A stretch of 64,000 nt of DNA, taken from positions 124,001 through 188,000 of the forward strand of contig JADNRY010000108.1 of NCBI GenBank assembly GCA_015501585.1, written 5' to 3'. A program made the translations under genes and the position numbers. Shown here in pieces: positions 34,701-46,486 of the stretch (position 1 is the stretch's first letter; each line of letters begins with the position of its first letter). The notes beneath the pieces were generated by a model. That model was not told the origin of the DNA. It ran no database searches and saw only the letters and a program-made list of their open reading frames with translations. This DNA is from Rhodocollybia butyracea. Lineage: Eukaryota; Basidiomycota; Agaricomycetes; Agaricales; Omphalotaceae.

Positions 34701-35920
34701 CATTTTTTTGACAGCCAGTTCTGCCCAGATACATAGAGTTCAACTTGACGGAGATATATGTTGAGAATCTCGGGCGCGAACATGGATACGAAGTGTTGAG
34801 CGAATGCTGCGTACTCTTGCTGCATGGTACTCGGAAGTTGAGAAGGATTTCCAAATCTGAGATATAAACAAAGTCAACTGAGCAATTAGAAGACGGAAAT
34901 AACAGACTTACCGGTGGAATAACCTTCCCAAAGTTGCATACGCCCATTTCTTCGCCACCCACCATTCGCTACGTTCTCTTTCTTCTTCGTCCTCTGGAAC
35001 GACCTCTTTCGGAACAGGCAGATTAACTACCGAGAAAAGAAGTTGTCCCCAGGGAACGAGGCTCTCCGCGCTCTGCTGGTGTGCACTAAGGTTGATTACG
35101 ATACTAGTTTTGTATGTTTTCAGAATGAGATGAAGCATGGTGGGTATTTCTTGTGATTGGCTGGGCGGCGTTTGGATCATGTTCGTAGCGATCGTGACAA
35201 GGGTAGGGAAGAGTTGGGCGACGATTTTGGGCATTACATCCGACTGTTGTCGGAAGCTGAGAATAGCAATGAGTTTTGTAAGAAAAAAAGTAGGAAAAGA
35301 GAAAACTCACCGGAAGGCTCGGACAGCCTCCAGTGCAGCGACACACCCAGCATGAACTTGTCGAATATCATTGCTAACCAGCAACCTCTTGATCTCGTCT
35401 AGCAAACCAGGCCACTTGTCCGGAAAGTCATGAGCGACGATGTTTTTCAAAGTGCTCGCGAGCTGAAGATTGATGCTACGCGACGGCGAGGTTGAAAGAA
35501 GGGGTAGAATACTGGCTTTCAACGCGTTTCGATCTGTTCGAGCAATTGGTCCACGGTCAGGCCTCTTGGGCTCGCTGGTTTCTTCCAAAGTGTAAGTGGC
35601 AGAGACGCGGTTTTTGAGCCACACGGAACAAGCTTGTCGAGTCGCACTGAGGGCCCCAAAGGGAGTTAGATGGTAAATGCTATTCAAAACGCGTTTAACA
35701 CGTACAGATCAGTGTTATCGGAGGCGATAATTTGCAGCAGGGCACTGATCATTCCCTCTTCATTCCCAATCTATAAAATGGAAAAGAGGAAAATTGGAGA
35801 GATGACTTTATATATTTCTCGACAGCCTACTTTGCGAATTTGAAGTTCAGCAGCCTTGCGAATGTTAGGATCAGGGCTGTAAGTCGTCGCGAACAAGTTG
35901 GAAAGCGTTTGCAAATCCAT
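31778..35920 (-). CDS. Importin-7/8 family karyopherin-beta (Sxm1/Nmd5-like)
   Basis: A HEAT-repeat nuclear import receptor that binds RanGTP and carries ribosomal, histone or other cargo through nuclear pores. I mapped 20 exons, the first 35831-35920 and the last 31778-31896, summing to 3,120 nt (1,039 residues), almost exactly the length of importin-7. The N-terminal importin-beta domain starts MDLQTLSNLFATTYSPDPNIRKAAE and includes RQACSVWLKNRV. Family landmarks are VAHDFPDKWPGLLDEIKRLL, WWVAKKWAYATLGRLFHRFG and FPHLCFTPTKQALWENDPVDYIR. Near the C-terminus (about 32250-32340) is an acidic loop (QDDDDDDDLDDEKVLNLNGDD), as in importin-7/8, then VWDEDSAYLEMLASE. No damage seen. Sxm1 versus Nmd5 orthology cannot be settled by eye. 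Confidence 0.93.
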
Positions 35921-36639
35921 CTAGATGAACATTGTCAGTTTCCGTTCAAAGAAAACTTCAAAAGTGGCATGCTGAGCAGGATAAGATCTGTGGCACAAGC
36001 TTACCGTGTTTATGAGCGAAGGAAATCAAGGAAAAGGAAGAGCGAGGGGAAAGAACAAGCAAAGTTTGAAAGGTTTTTTTGAGTCACACGTGAGCTTTCG
36101 CGTGTTTTCGGCGCTAAAAGTGCGCTAACTTCAAGAGCCTTCAAAGCGCGACATATCTGACGTTGCTGGCGCTATATGGGATGTTATTTCTCACTCAATG
36201 CAGGTTTTTGCTTACATTCTTTCACTGGAGGTGTCTCAGCAGTTAACAAGATCATGCTTATTATCGGTCACCGTCCTGCCCGAACTGAGAATGGACGATA
36301 AATTGCGATGTATCTTTCATCCAATCTGCTCCCTCGCTTGAACAAGATTTTGGAAAAGGAGGAATCTCTTGATAAATAGGTCAGAACTCTTATTAAAATC
36401 TTGCTGGTGAACTCGAGCTGCAATTGATTTTTACCTGTCTCTTCATAAAATCATCGACTCGGTCTAATATGTACCTAAAATCCCAACAAACATCACTAGC
36501 ATGGCTCAAGTAGGAGGGAGACATTGGGAGTAGTAGATACTACTAGCGATGCAAATAGAACCGGAGGCACAGACAGTGGGTCCAGTCCAGCTAATACCAC
36601 CACTACGATATAGAACATCAGCAAGCAATGACAATGAAA
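35921..36639. other. Intergenic
   Basis: Importin promoter region on the left and the 3' flank of the expansin-like gene on the right. No further gene is supportable. Confidence 0.45.
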
Positions 36640-37592
36640 TCACAATAAGACGACAAACCATTGGCCGTAAATAGACTGGGTAGAACTGGTTGGTGCAGAA
36701 CCTGCAGGGGAGGTTGGAGTTGTAGGTGGGGCAGTGCCACCTGGGGCTGCACCCTGGTTGGCACAACCAACCCCATCTGGCCAAAGCCCTGCTGTGGAGT
36801 TGATGCACGCTCCTTCCCAAAGCTCGGGTCCATCCGAACCCACCCACAAACTACAGTCCACTTCAAAGAAATTTCCAAGAAGCGCATAGTGTCCTGACGG
36901 GAAGAAAGCTTGTGCTGCTCCATTGTCCAGACAAAGATCGAAACTAGTGATCGTATACAGATGCTGACCATGTTAAGACTGTATTACTCACTGGAATTCC
37001 GTTCCAAATGAGTTGATGGGCTCGGACACTGTTTGTCCGCACCACGGCTATGGGAAGATCAGCTTTCTTCTTCGAGGTCTTTCTATTTTACTTACTTCAT
37101 TTCCTTGTACAGGACACATGTCTGTAACCTGAGCGCGCTTTAGTGAGTAATTGTTATGTACTTCATTGTGACGATTGACTGACTTGCACAATAACAGTAT
37201 TGAAAGGCCCTGTAAAGATAGGATCAAATGGATCCTCCGTTCCCGTCAGGGAGAAACAACGACCTTCAACATAAGGAATTGAAGGAGATGAGATACACAA
37301 CGTTGCGTGAAAGACCGACCGCAGGCACCACCTGCTCCGATACCAGGGACCGAACCAAAAGCCAGTTGATTTATGGCTGCGGTAAAACCTGAACCCACCA
37401 CTCCACAAGCTATGCTCGATGAAATGAAAGCCATAGTCAGTAAGGTGTTTGAGCTGGACGAAGACGAAACTAACCAGGATCTTGGCATCCGCCATATTCC
37501 GTGAATGAGGTATTTCCCATCGGGAGTTGCAGGTACTGAGTACTAACGACGTTCAAGCTAGCCATGAAACTTAGAAAGATGAGGAACTTCAT
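36640..37592 (-). CDS. Secreted endoglucanase-V/expansin-like protein (double-psi barrel)
   Basis: A secreted cell-wall-active protein of the barwin/EGV-like type found in wood- and litter-degrading agarics. Six exons: 37475-37592, 37320-37409, 37184-37263, 37096-37128, 36992-37047, 36640-36943, giving 226 residues. A signal peptide MKFLIFLSFMASLNVVST leads into FTEYGGCQDPACGVVGSGFTAAI. Then come GAGGACGRCFSLTGTEDPF, VTDMCPVQGNE, PWCGQTVSEPINSFG and HFDLCLDNGAAQAFFPSG, with the cysteines spaced for the barrel's disulfides. The C-terminal 35 residues are Pro/Thr/Ser-rich, a likely glycosylated tail ending in a short hydrophobic run. Whether it hydrolyses cellulose or only loosens it cannot be told from the sequence. 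An extra 3' exon is possible. Confidence 0.88.
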
Positions 37593-38214
37593 AGTGGGTT
37601 GGATAATCGATGGCAGTCTATGGCAGTTTTTCCCTGGCCTGGGTTTTATGCACAGCATTCAATCTTCGCCTATTCTTCGGTCATTTTTCGTAACTGATCG
37701 TGCTCCAGCTCTTCTTTGAAATAGCTTGAACATCAGCTCTGTCGAGCCTTGACTACCGCTTATGACTCTTTCTGGCTTAATCTAAACCAAAGAGCAGCTT
37801 AGGTTCGAAGTACGGTGAACTCGTTCCCATCTTTAGTCCCGTCCTCCAAAGTTTCAGGTATCAACCTGGAGAATCTATGTACCTACTTCGGTGCGGACTC
37901 GGAGCTCATAGGAATCACAACATCTATCCCTACTAAGCCTGAGGATATCTAAGTCTTGACCTCACGCAAACATTTATTTGGGAAGTCCCAGCTTTATTAA
38001 ATGGAGCATTGATTCGCTCTTGGGAAGACTTTTGTGTATATCGCAAAGCCCCTCCGATTCTTACTCCGGTTACGTTCAGCCACCATTTCTACTCCCGAAC
38101 AGACTTCTTAGTACGCCCAGATCATACTGTAGATATCGTCGGTCTCACACTGAGGACAAGCAAGTCTACTTCGCTTTAGCATGAACACCAGTTTGGAGCT
38201 AAAAGAATCAGCTG
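37593..38214. other. Intergenic
   Basis: No supportable feature beyond the upstream region of the EGV-like gene. Confidence 0.4.
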
Positions 38215-38454
38215 TTATCCCTCAAGTTTGTATTTTTCTACTATCACTGCCATGTGAATGGGCTGTATCATGATCGCTTTGTTCTCAAAAGGCACTATTC
38301 CCAGCGAGGTTTCAAGATATGATTTGCTAGAAGATACATCGGAGAGTCGTACTACTGGCACATAAGGATACTGTTGCGTGTAGTAGAGGCAGGGCCTCGA
38401 CGAGAGTTTGGTATACTGGCCAGGGAGGATCCCGTTTAGAATCCAGTTTAACAG

Positions 38455-39138
38455 GTGCGTCAGTAGTGAATAGGGTGTATGGAGGAGGGGGTGTTCGGGC
38501 TGTTGGTCCTTGCTGATCGAGGTGGGGTCTGCCAATCTTGCTCGTCTAATGGCTGGTTCAACTCGATCGTCTGCGCGCGTACAAAGAAAGCATTTCCAGG
38601 CTCTAGCTTGACAGACCGGCTGAAGATACGCGACTGTAGTAAAATAGGCAACGAGAGAAGTACGAGTAGCCAATCGAGAGACGGTACTGCCAGTGAGATA
38701 GGTTGGTCCGCGTTTCAGAGCAACGGGTATCATTCCTAGATCCAATGGTAGGGAAGTTTTCTGGTGGTAAAGATAGAGTCGTAGAGCTGCTGGTCTAGCT
38801 CGATGATTTCCATGGCTGTTCGTGTAAGAGTCAAGTTGTGCATTGAAACTGGGAAAAATAAGAAAAAAAGAGAAAAAGACAACAAAAAACACTGGACTCT
38901 TTATATATAGAGAATATAAGATCATTGGTTGTGCGGGCTTTCTGCGACACTAACGCTCCATGGCCAATCTTGGGCAACGTGCATAAACCTGTCTTGGGAC
39001 TCTTGGAAGGCCTAGACCTCAGTATATTGAAAGGTGCTTGTGAGAACGGTTCGGTATTACTAGACAACTGCGCGGTACAAGGAGTTGGCAGAGTCAAGTC
39101 ACCATAGGAGGAAGGAAGAAGAGAGGGGCGTGCTTCGG
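38455..39138 (-). CDS. Probable multi-exon gene, product unknown
   Basis: ATG 39136-39138 (MPEARPSLLPSSYGDLTLP) opens a frame of about 85 codons. A GT donor near 38890 and an acceptor (TTTTCCCAG) near 38850 join it in phase to an exon reading SMHNLTLTRTAMEIIELDQQ and then LYDSIFTTRKLPYHW before a stop. A further downstream exon (about 38482-38650) reads SRIFSRSVKLEPGNAFFVR, AQTIELNQPLDEQDWQ and PPRSARTNSPNTPS to a stop at about 38479. I could not join it to the previous exon in one frame. No family recognised. The N-terminal region is Pro/Ser-rich and likely disordered. Confidence 0.4.
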
Positions 39139-40680
39139 GCATCTTGTGCTCAGTCAACCTATCGGTGCGGTTGTTAAAAGGTTTGGATTTAAATTAGGTG
39201 TTGTGATTCTAAAGAAGGACAAAACGGCGCACTTATTCAAGCTAAATGCTAGACACAGAATTTTAAACTCGCTTGCTGAGGTTGAGTCTCCCTAGGGGAA
39301 CATAAATAATTTCACCTTTAATATTTCATTCTTTGTACAACCAGACAGTGAAAAGGTCAAAAAGTGGGACGATTCCGTCCTAGCGTTGCTGGCCTCTTGG
39401 GGGCCTTATCAGATGACGCGAGGGCGGAACAGAACAAAGATGTCCAAACCAGAATAGTAGCTATCAGGAGACTTGTTCAGTTCTGGACCATTGATAGACC
39501 AGCCAAATAGATGAAAAGTTTTGCTTCGCGCATGATGCATGGAACGCCTGGACGTTCATACTCAGTTTGTAAACATGTGGCTTGGTCAGCCCCGTGCCCA
39601 ATAGGGGGGTTAGGTTAGGGGGTTGGGGGTTAGGGGTTCGCCTCTTCAGCTCTGCTGTTCTGGATGTGGAAATCGCTAAATACAGTAAGAATACAGTGGC
39701 AATTCTAGTGGTGTTCTATATACATCAATTTATTGATCGTGAGATACGTTTATAAGAGACTAAGTACAAAAAGAGACATTAAGGCCGTATTATCTCAACC
39801 TCCTCCCAGATTTACTTCGGTAGCCCTGTTCCTGGCTCCCGGCTCATCCAAGTGACATTTTCCGGGTTTCTGGATCAAAGAAAAAGCCGGAGATTGTAGG
39901 GAACAAAGTATATTCACTGAACATTTCCTGATCGGTATTTTACGCTTTGACCGCCTCACGTGTATCATGGATTTCATTCATCATTCATGTCCGTTACGAA
40001 ATTTTCAACGAAATATGTTGCCGATTGTAGGCTTACGATACGGTTGCGATCGACTATTCGATTGTGGTCATAAATAGGGGCATGGATCCAAGCATTTTCG
40101 AGACTTTCTGAATTTTGAAAATATAGGCAAATTTCCCAAAATGTGCGAGGGCTTGAGCTATGCGCATCGGGGGGCGGTGGTGAGGACGCTGAGGAGTTGC
40201 CTTGGAAGTGGCGAGCTACTCTTACATTGCAAATGGCAGTCAGTAAGTTCACGTTGAAGAGAAAGAAGCGACAAAGATGACACCGAGAGTCTTGAGGGAG
40301 GGACTTTGATTCTTCCTGATTCTTTTCTTCTTTCTTTCTATCCTCAGGATCACAGTATCCTGTTCTGGCCTGAGTTTCTGCCACAAAGGTATAGATCTGT
40401 TACCCGAGTACGGAAACAGTCGCAGCCTCAATACAAAGAACGTGACTAGTGCATGAGCGCTTGAGCAGACGCCCAAAATCTGCTCATCGTTTACAACAGT
40501 AGTACTTGATCGCAAGTCTCTCTGGATCACAGCTATAAAGAAGTGGATTCATTCTCATTGACAGATTTTGAACCCAGAGCCTCCGAAGATGAACCGCGGA
40601 TCTTTTTATAAACTTGAACTTCCTTGGATGCGCTCAGCAGACCTGGTCATACACTCGTCGACTTCTATTTCGACTTTCCA
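39139..40680. other. Intergenic with a telomere-like tract
   Basis: No gene. The only structure I see is the G-rich TTAGGG-like tract reported separately. Confidence 0.5.
39603..39640 (+). repeat. Interstitial telomere-like G-rich tract
   Basis: About 38 bp of GGGGTTAGGTTAGGGGG-type sequence with four degenerate TTAGGG-like units. TTAGGG is the common fungal telomere repeat. It is isolated and has no inverted partner nearby. Confidence 0.6.
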
Positions 40681-40801
40681 AACGGCCCGCCAAACATTGG
40701 GCCCATGGGATTGACGTAGCACTGTGCCCACGGGAATAACACCGTTTCAAAACCATAAGAAGGAAGCGCGTTCAGGTGCTCGAGCTTTGACTTTCAATCG
40801 C
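40681..40801 (+). promoter_or_regulatory. Duplicated promoter of rhamnosidase copy A
   Basis: The 121 bp before the ATG match 43592-43698 before copy B (AACGGCCCG..., GGGATTGACGTAGCAC, GCCCACGGGA, AAGGMGCGCGTTC, TTTCAATCGCATG), so the tandem duplication carried its promoter. A CATAAGAAG/CTATAAGGAG stretch about 50 bp before the ATG may serve as a TATA-like element. Confidence 0.6.
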
Positions 40802-43592
40802 ATGCTGTCCTCTATTATTGTCTATATTTTGGCGTTAGGAAACTTGGTTTTGGCCCTCGCTCCTCCAGGACCATGGGATGCATTCAATTTCGCTCCTAAG
40901 ACACGGACGGTCTACGCTACTTCGATCCGTCATGTCGAACCGACTGTTTCCGGTTCCCAAAACTTGCTTTTGTCGAGTGGCAGCGCGACATTTGATGGTC
41001 AAGGATCTTGGGTAACTTTGGACTTTGGCAAAGAGGTAAGTCAACCAAAGCTGGCAAGCATCTCACATCAATGACGATATTTCGAATCAGGTCGGCGGGT
41101 GGATTTCACTGAATTTTGACTCCGTTGAATCCACCTCTTCTATCTCACTCGCATTTACCGAGTCCCCGCTCTTCATAAACCCCCTCCTCTCGGACGATTC
41201 TACGACTTCAATCTCAACAATGAATTACGACGGTGTGCTGGCCGTTCCGGCACCTCTTTCTACCGGATTCTGGACCCAACCTACATTCTCTCTTCGCGGT
41301 GGATTTCGATTTTTGACTATCGCATCTACCAGCGCTGCACCTGTCAGCATCTCAAATATATCCTGCGAGATTGAATTTATGCCTCACGTTGAAGATATGA
41401 CTGCGTACACTGGATACTTCTTCGCCAAGGACAATGATTTCGACGATCCAGACTTTTTAACGAGACGCAAGTTTTTTTTAATCGTTACATAACATTTAGA
41501 CTGACGTCGACCTTTTTCTAACTTCCATTCTAGTGTGGTACGCTGGTGCCTACACTGTTCAGACGGATACCGTCCCGGTCAACACTGGCCGCCAGTTCCC
41601 ATTTCAACCTCAGGGCCGTAAGTTTTCCTCTCGTTCCAGGTGAACCAATTTTAACAATATCTTTGACATAGATTGGGCAAACAACGCTACCCTTGGTATC
41701 GCTAGCCCTATTATCGTAGACGGTGGGTCCCCGTTCTTATCTGCACCTACCCCATTGACCTACGTTATTTCTTGACTCAGGTGCAAAACGAGATCGGTGC
41801 GTTACCAATTGAGATGTCATTTTCCCTACTTGACGATCATGCGGATACATAGCACAGTATGGCCAGGTACGTACCAGAAGTCATTCGCTGTATTTTTGCA
41901 GTTGTTCAACTTGACCATCCAGGTGATATGGGTATCGCCGTTCCCACCCAATTCGTGTCCACCTTTGATCTCCTCCCCACCCGGAACGCGCTCTCTACCA
42001 TGTTATCGAATATCAACCCACAAACAGGTGCTCTCTCGGAGTCCGGACCGCCTCTCAACCAACTGGGGTCGGATACATACCACTGTTGGACCCTTATTGG
42101 TTCCTGTGGGTCTAGTTTACCTATCCAGTGCTTTATCGACTCTGAATGATTCGTTTAACAGATAACTATTACCTGTTTTCTGGGGATGATGAATGGCTCA
42201 GCACGATCTGGAAAAACTATACATTAGCTATGGCGTTCATCGAAGGCAAAGTTGATAGCACTGGGCTAATGGACGTCACTGGTTTGCGAGACTGGGCTAG
42301 ACTGGGCCAGGGAGGCCATAATGCCGAAGCAAACGCGATTTTGTACAGGGTATGGTACTTACCTCTCTTCAGTTGACTATTTTCTGAATCTTTCCTTTCC
42401 TCCTACAAGCTCCTCACTACCGCATCCCTCCTCGCCACTTACGCCAACGACACGGAACTCTCAATCGCCTGGTCGAAGAATGCTACCGCGCTCAAAACGG
42501 CGTTCAACGAAGCCCTTTGGGTACCGGAAGTCGGCTTGTACAGAGACAACACCTCTACAACACTCACGCCTCAGGACGCCAACTCTTTCGCTATCCTCTT
42601 CAACGTCACGATGAATCAAAGTCAGGCAGAGATGATCAGCGAAGGTCTTACGCGCAATTGGGTCGATCTTGGCCCCGTACCGCCAGGTCAGTATAAAACT
42701 ATTCCCCGCTTATACCCATGGTCAATGAGCCCCCTGGGTCAAACCCTCTCATGAACTATCGCATACTGACTGTAATTTTTTTTTTACCAAAAGAGTTGCC
42801 TGACAATATTTCACCTTTCATTTCGGGCTTTGAGGTGACTCCTTTCCTGATTTCTCTGGAACTAGAGAACTAACAATGCATCTTAGTTGCAAGCGCACTT
42901 CGTTGCTGGAAACGATTCTCGGGCATTTGATCTTTTACACCGAGAATGGGGTTATATCCTCACCACAAACATATCGGTCCAGAGTACACTGCTCGAAGGA
43001 TTAACGGCGAATGGATCCTTATAGTGAGTGTATCTTTTATCTCCTGGCGTAATACCTCTTCAATGACTCCTTTAGTTACCGCTTCTCTGACGGGTATGAC
43101 GACGATGCCTCATACACCTCCCACGCCCATGGATGGTCCTCAGGACCCACCTCCGCATTAACGTTCTACGTCGCCGGATTGACGGTCACCACTCCACAGG
43201 GACGCAATTGGGCTCTAGCCCCGCATGTCGGTGGGCCTATAGATGGCGCACAAGGAGGTTTCACTACAGCCTTGGGTTGGTATGGCGTTATCTGGGAACT
43301 TGGGGATGATGGTTCAAGCTTAAGTCTCAATTTAACGACGCCAGTAGGAACACAGGGTGTGTTCACTGTTCCAAAGGAAATAAGTGGGACTGTGAAGGTG
43401 AATGGAAAAGCTGTACGTGGAGGTGGAAGAACTGTTGAGCTGGATGGGGCGTGGTGCAAATTACGGTCTCTTGATCTGTATAGAACTAGGTATAGTGTAA
43501 AATTTCGTGAAGTTCTGTATCGTACTCTATTACCCCGAAGACTCCCGGCAGTTCATCAGGTGAGGTCGTTGAGGCCCTCTACGATTTACTAA
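40802..43592 (+). CDS. GH78 alpha-L-rhamnosidase, copy A, C-terminus frameshifted
   Basis: A secreted enzyme expected to cleave terminal alpha-L-rhamnose from plant polysaccharides or glycosides. Twelve exons: 40802-41035, 41091-41466, 41534-41617, 41672-41722, 41781-41796, 41853-41866, 41923-42105, 42162-42349, 42410-42686, 42794-42834, 42887-43023, 43076-43592; 705 residues. The signal peptide is MLSSIIVYILALGNLVLALA. The six-hairpin catalytic region has YAGAYTVQTDTV, KRDRTVWPGDMG, YHCWTLIGSYNYY and HAHGWSSGPTSAL, then a beta C-domain. The catalytic KRDRxxWPGD motif is split over a 16-nt and a 14-nt exon. The intron after 41466 uses a GC donor. Compared with copy B, one base is missing near 43448, so the last 50 residues or so are read in a wrong frame until a stop at the edge of copy B's promoter. 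Activity may survive, since the change lies after the barrel. Confidence 0.9.
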
Positions 43593-43698
43593 ACGGCCCG
43601 TGAAGTACTGGGATTGACGTAGCACCGCCCACGGGACCAACACATTCTCAATCCTATAAGGAGGCGCGTTCAATCGATTGAACCTGACTTTCAATCGC
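43592..43698 (+). promoter_or_regulatory. Duplicated promoter of rhamnosidase copy B
   Basis: Homologous to 40681-40801 with small indels. The altered stop of copy A falls exactly at its left edge. Confidence 0.6.
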
Positions 43699-46356
43699 AT
43701 GTTGTCCTCTATTCTCCTTTTCGTCTCGACGTTACTGGGTACAGGGAATTTTGCTTGGGCCCTCGCTCCTCCAGGACCATGGGATGCTTTCAATTTCGCT
43801 CCCAAAACACGGACGGTCTACGCCACTTCGATACGTCATGTCGAGCCGACTGTTTCTGGGTCCGAAAACTTGCTTTTGTCGACCGGTAACGCGACATTTG
43901 ATGGTAAAGGATCTTGGGTAACTTTGGACTTTGGTAAAGAGGTAAGTAGGTCGAAGCTAACAAGCATCTCCCACATAAGTGACGATACTCTGAGTCAGGT
44001 CGGCGGGTGGATTTCACTGAATTTTGACTCTGTCGAATCCACTTCTTCCATTTCACTCGCATATACCGAGTCCCCATTGTTCATAAGTCCCGTTCTCTCA
44101 GACGATTCTTCATTTCCAGTCGCAACGATGGATTACGACGGTGTGCTGGCTGTTCCAGCGCCTCTTTCTACTGGATTGTGGACCCAGCCTACATTCTCTC
44201 TTCGCGGTGGATTTCGATTCTTAACTATTGCTTCTACAAGTGCTGCACCTGTCACGATCTCAAATGTATCCTGCGAGATTGAATTTATGCCTCACGTTGA
44301 AGATATGACTGCGTACACTGGATACTTCTACGCCAAGGACAATGGTTTCGAAGATCCAGATTTTTTAACGAAAAGCAAGTTTGTCTATTGATTTTTGGGT
44401 CATGGCTGGCCACTGACGCTTCTCTATCTCATCCCCTATCTTTCATTCTAGTATGGTACGCTGGTGCCTACACTGTACAGACGGATACCGTCCCCGTCAA
44501 CACTGGTCGCCAGGTCCCAATTGTATCCCAGGGCCGTAAGCTCCCTCTTACTCTGGGAGAGGTAGTGTACAAACGTTTATCTTTGATGCAGACTGGGCGA
44601 ACAATGCTACCCTTGGTATTGCTAGTCCTATTATCGTAGATGGTGGGCCGCCATTCATATTTTGAGATAGATACTCCGCTAACCTACATCAATTCTTATA
44701 ACAGGCGCAAAACGAGACCGGTGCGTTGTATCAACTGCGGAGTTAAATTTTCCCTCGTTGATGATCATGCCGATACACAGTGCAGTATGGCCAGGTACGT
44801 ACCAGACAATACCCACTCTATTTTTTCTGCTACTCAGCTTGGTGTCCATCCAGGCGACATGGGGATCGCCGTTCCCACTCAATTCGTGTCCACCTTTGAT
44901 CTCCTCCCCACCCGGAACGCGCTCTCTACCATGTTATCAAAGATCAACCCAGAAACGGGTGCTCTCCCGGAATCCGGACCGCCTCTCAGCCAGCTGGGGT
45001 CGGATACATACCACTGTTGGACCCTTATTGGATCCTGTGAGTTTAGTTTTACCTATCAGCACTTTATCGACTCTGAATGATCCGTTTGTGCAGATAACTA
45101 TTACCTGTACACTGGAGACGATGAATGGCTCAGCACGATCTGGGAAAACTACACATTAGCTATGGCGTTCATTGAAGGCAAGGTTGATAGCTCTGGACTA
45201 TTGAATGTCACTGGTCTGCGCGACTGGGGAAGGTTGGGCCAGGGAGGCCATAATGCCGAAGCAAACGCGATTTTATACAAGGTTTGTTTATCTCTCCCTC
45301 ATTGTCCAGTTTCTGAACCCTGCTTGCTTTTATAAGCTCCTCACCACTGCTTCCCTCCTCGCAACTTACGCCAACGAAACGGAGCTATCGACTGCCTGGT
45401 CTCGAAACGCCACCGCCCTTAAAACTGTGTTTAACCAAGCATTTTGGGTCCCGGAAGTCGGTCTGTATAGGGATAATACCTCGACAACCCTCACTCCCCA
45501 AGATGCCAATTCATTTGCTGTCCTCTTCAATGTCACTATGAATCAAAGTCAGGCAGAGATGGTCAGCGAAGGTCTTACACACAATTGGGTCGAACTCGGA
45601 CCCGTACCACCAGGTAAGCTACACAAACCACTCATATTGAGCGCAGTAATTTTGAGGCACCCCCTAAAGAGATCCCTGATACGATTTCGCCCTTCATTTC
45701 GGGCTTTGAGGTGAGGTATCTAACTTCTTTTCATTGAGGGTTAATTTACGTGCCTAGCTACAAGCGCACTTTGTTGCTGGAAACGATTCTCGAGCGTTTG
45801 ATCTTTTGCACAGGGAATGGGGTTATATCCTTACGACAAACATCTCAGTCCAGAGTACACTGCTCGAAGGATTTACAGCAAATGGATCCTTGTTGTAAGC
45901 ACCACGTTCTTTCATCCTCTCCTATCGTCGCACATCTCTGACTGAATGCTTCTTAGCTACCGATACAATGACGGCTATTTCGACGATGCCTCATACACCT
46001 CCCATGCACATGGCTGGTCCTCAGGACCAACATCCGCGCTGACATTTTACGTCGCGGGATTGACTATCACTACCCCACAGGGGCGCAATTGGGCTCTTGC
46101 GCCCCATGTTGGTGGATCCACGGACAGCGCTCAAGGAGGATTTACCACGGCGCTTGGCTGGTATGGCGTTAGCTGGGAACTTGGGAATGGCGGTTCAAAG
46201 TTAAGTCTTGATTTGACGACACCAAAAGGAACACAGGGTATGTTCACTGTCCCAAAGGAGATAAGTGGGACTGTGAAGGTAAACGGGACAACTGTGCGTG
46301 GAGATGGAAGGACTATTGAGCTAGATGGAGGTGTGGTGCGAATTACAGTTGATTAG
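43699..46356 (+). CDS. GH78 alpha-L-rhamnosidase, copy B, intact
   Basis: A tandem paralogue of copy A with the same 12-exon plan: 43699-43941, 43999-44374, 44452-44535, 44592-44642, 44705-44720, 44781-44794, 44854-45036, 45094-45281, 45337-45613, 45670-45710, 45758-45894, 45957-46356; 669 residues, all phases consistent. Internal exon lengths equal those of copy A exactly, including the 16- and 14-nt exons carrying KRDRAVWPGDMG and the GC-AG intron after 44374. The signal peptide begins MLSSILLFVSTLLGTGNFAWA. The C-domain ends properly (TVELDG-type strand, VVRITVD, stop). Many N-x-S/T sites suggest heavy glycosylation of a secreted enzyme. Substrate preference cannot be read from the sequence. 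Confidence 0.93.
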
Positions 46357-46486
46357 TGTAGAACTAGTATGTATACAGTATAGTATGCATGTTAGTTCAT
46401 TACCGGAATGAAACAAGCCACTTTGTGATTTCTAGAGGTCGTTTTTGCGCCGTGACATTATACAACACCAAAGATGAGCTAAGTAT

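Noticed and set aside
38215..38925. A 236-codon minus ORF (MILYSLYIKSPVFF...)
   Set aside because: It reads through what look like introns (TTTTTTCTT...CAG near 38850) and a different spliced frame gives more coding-like peptides, so the long ORF is probably a shadow.
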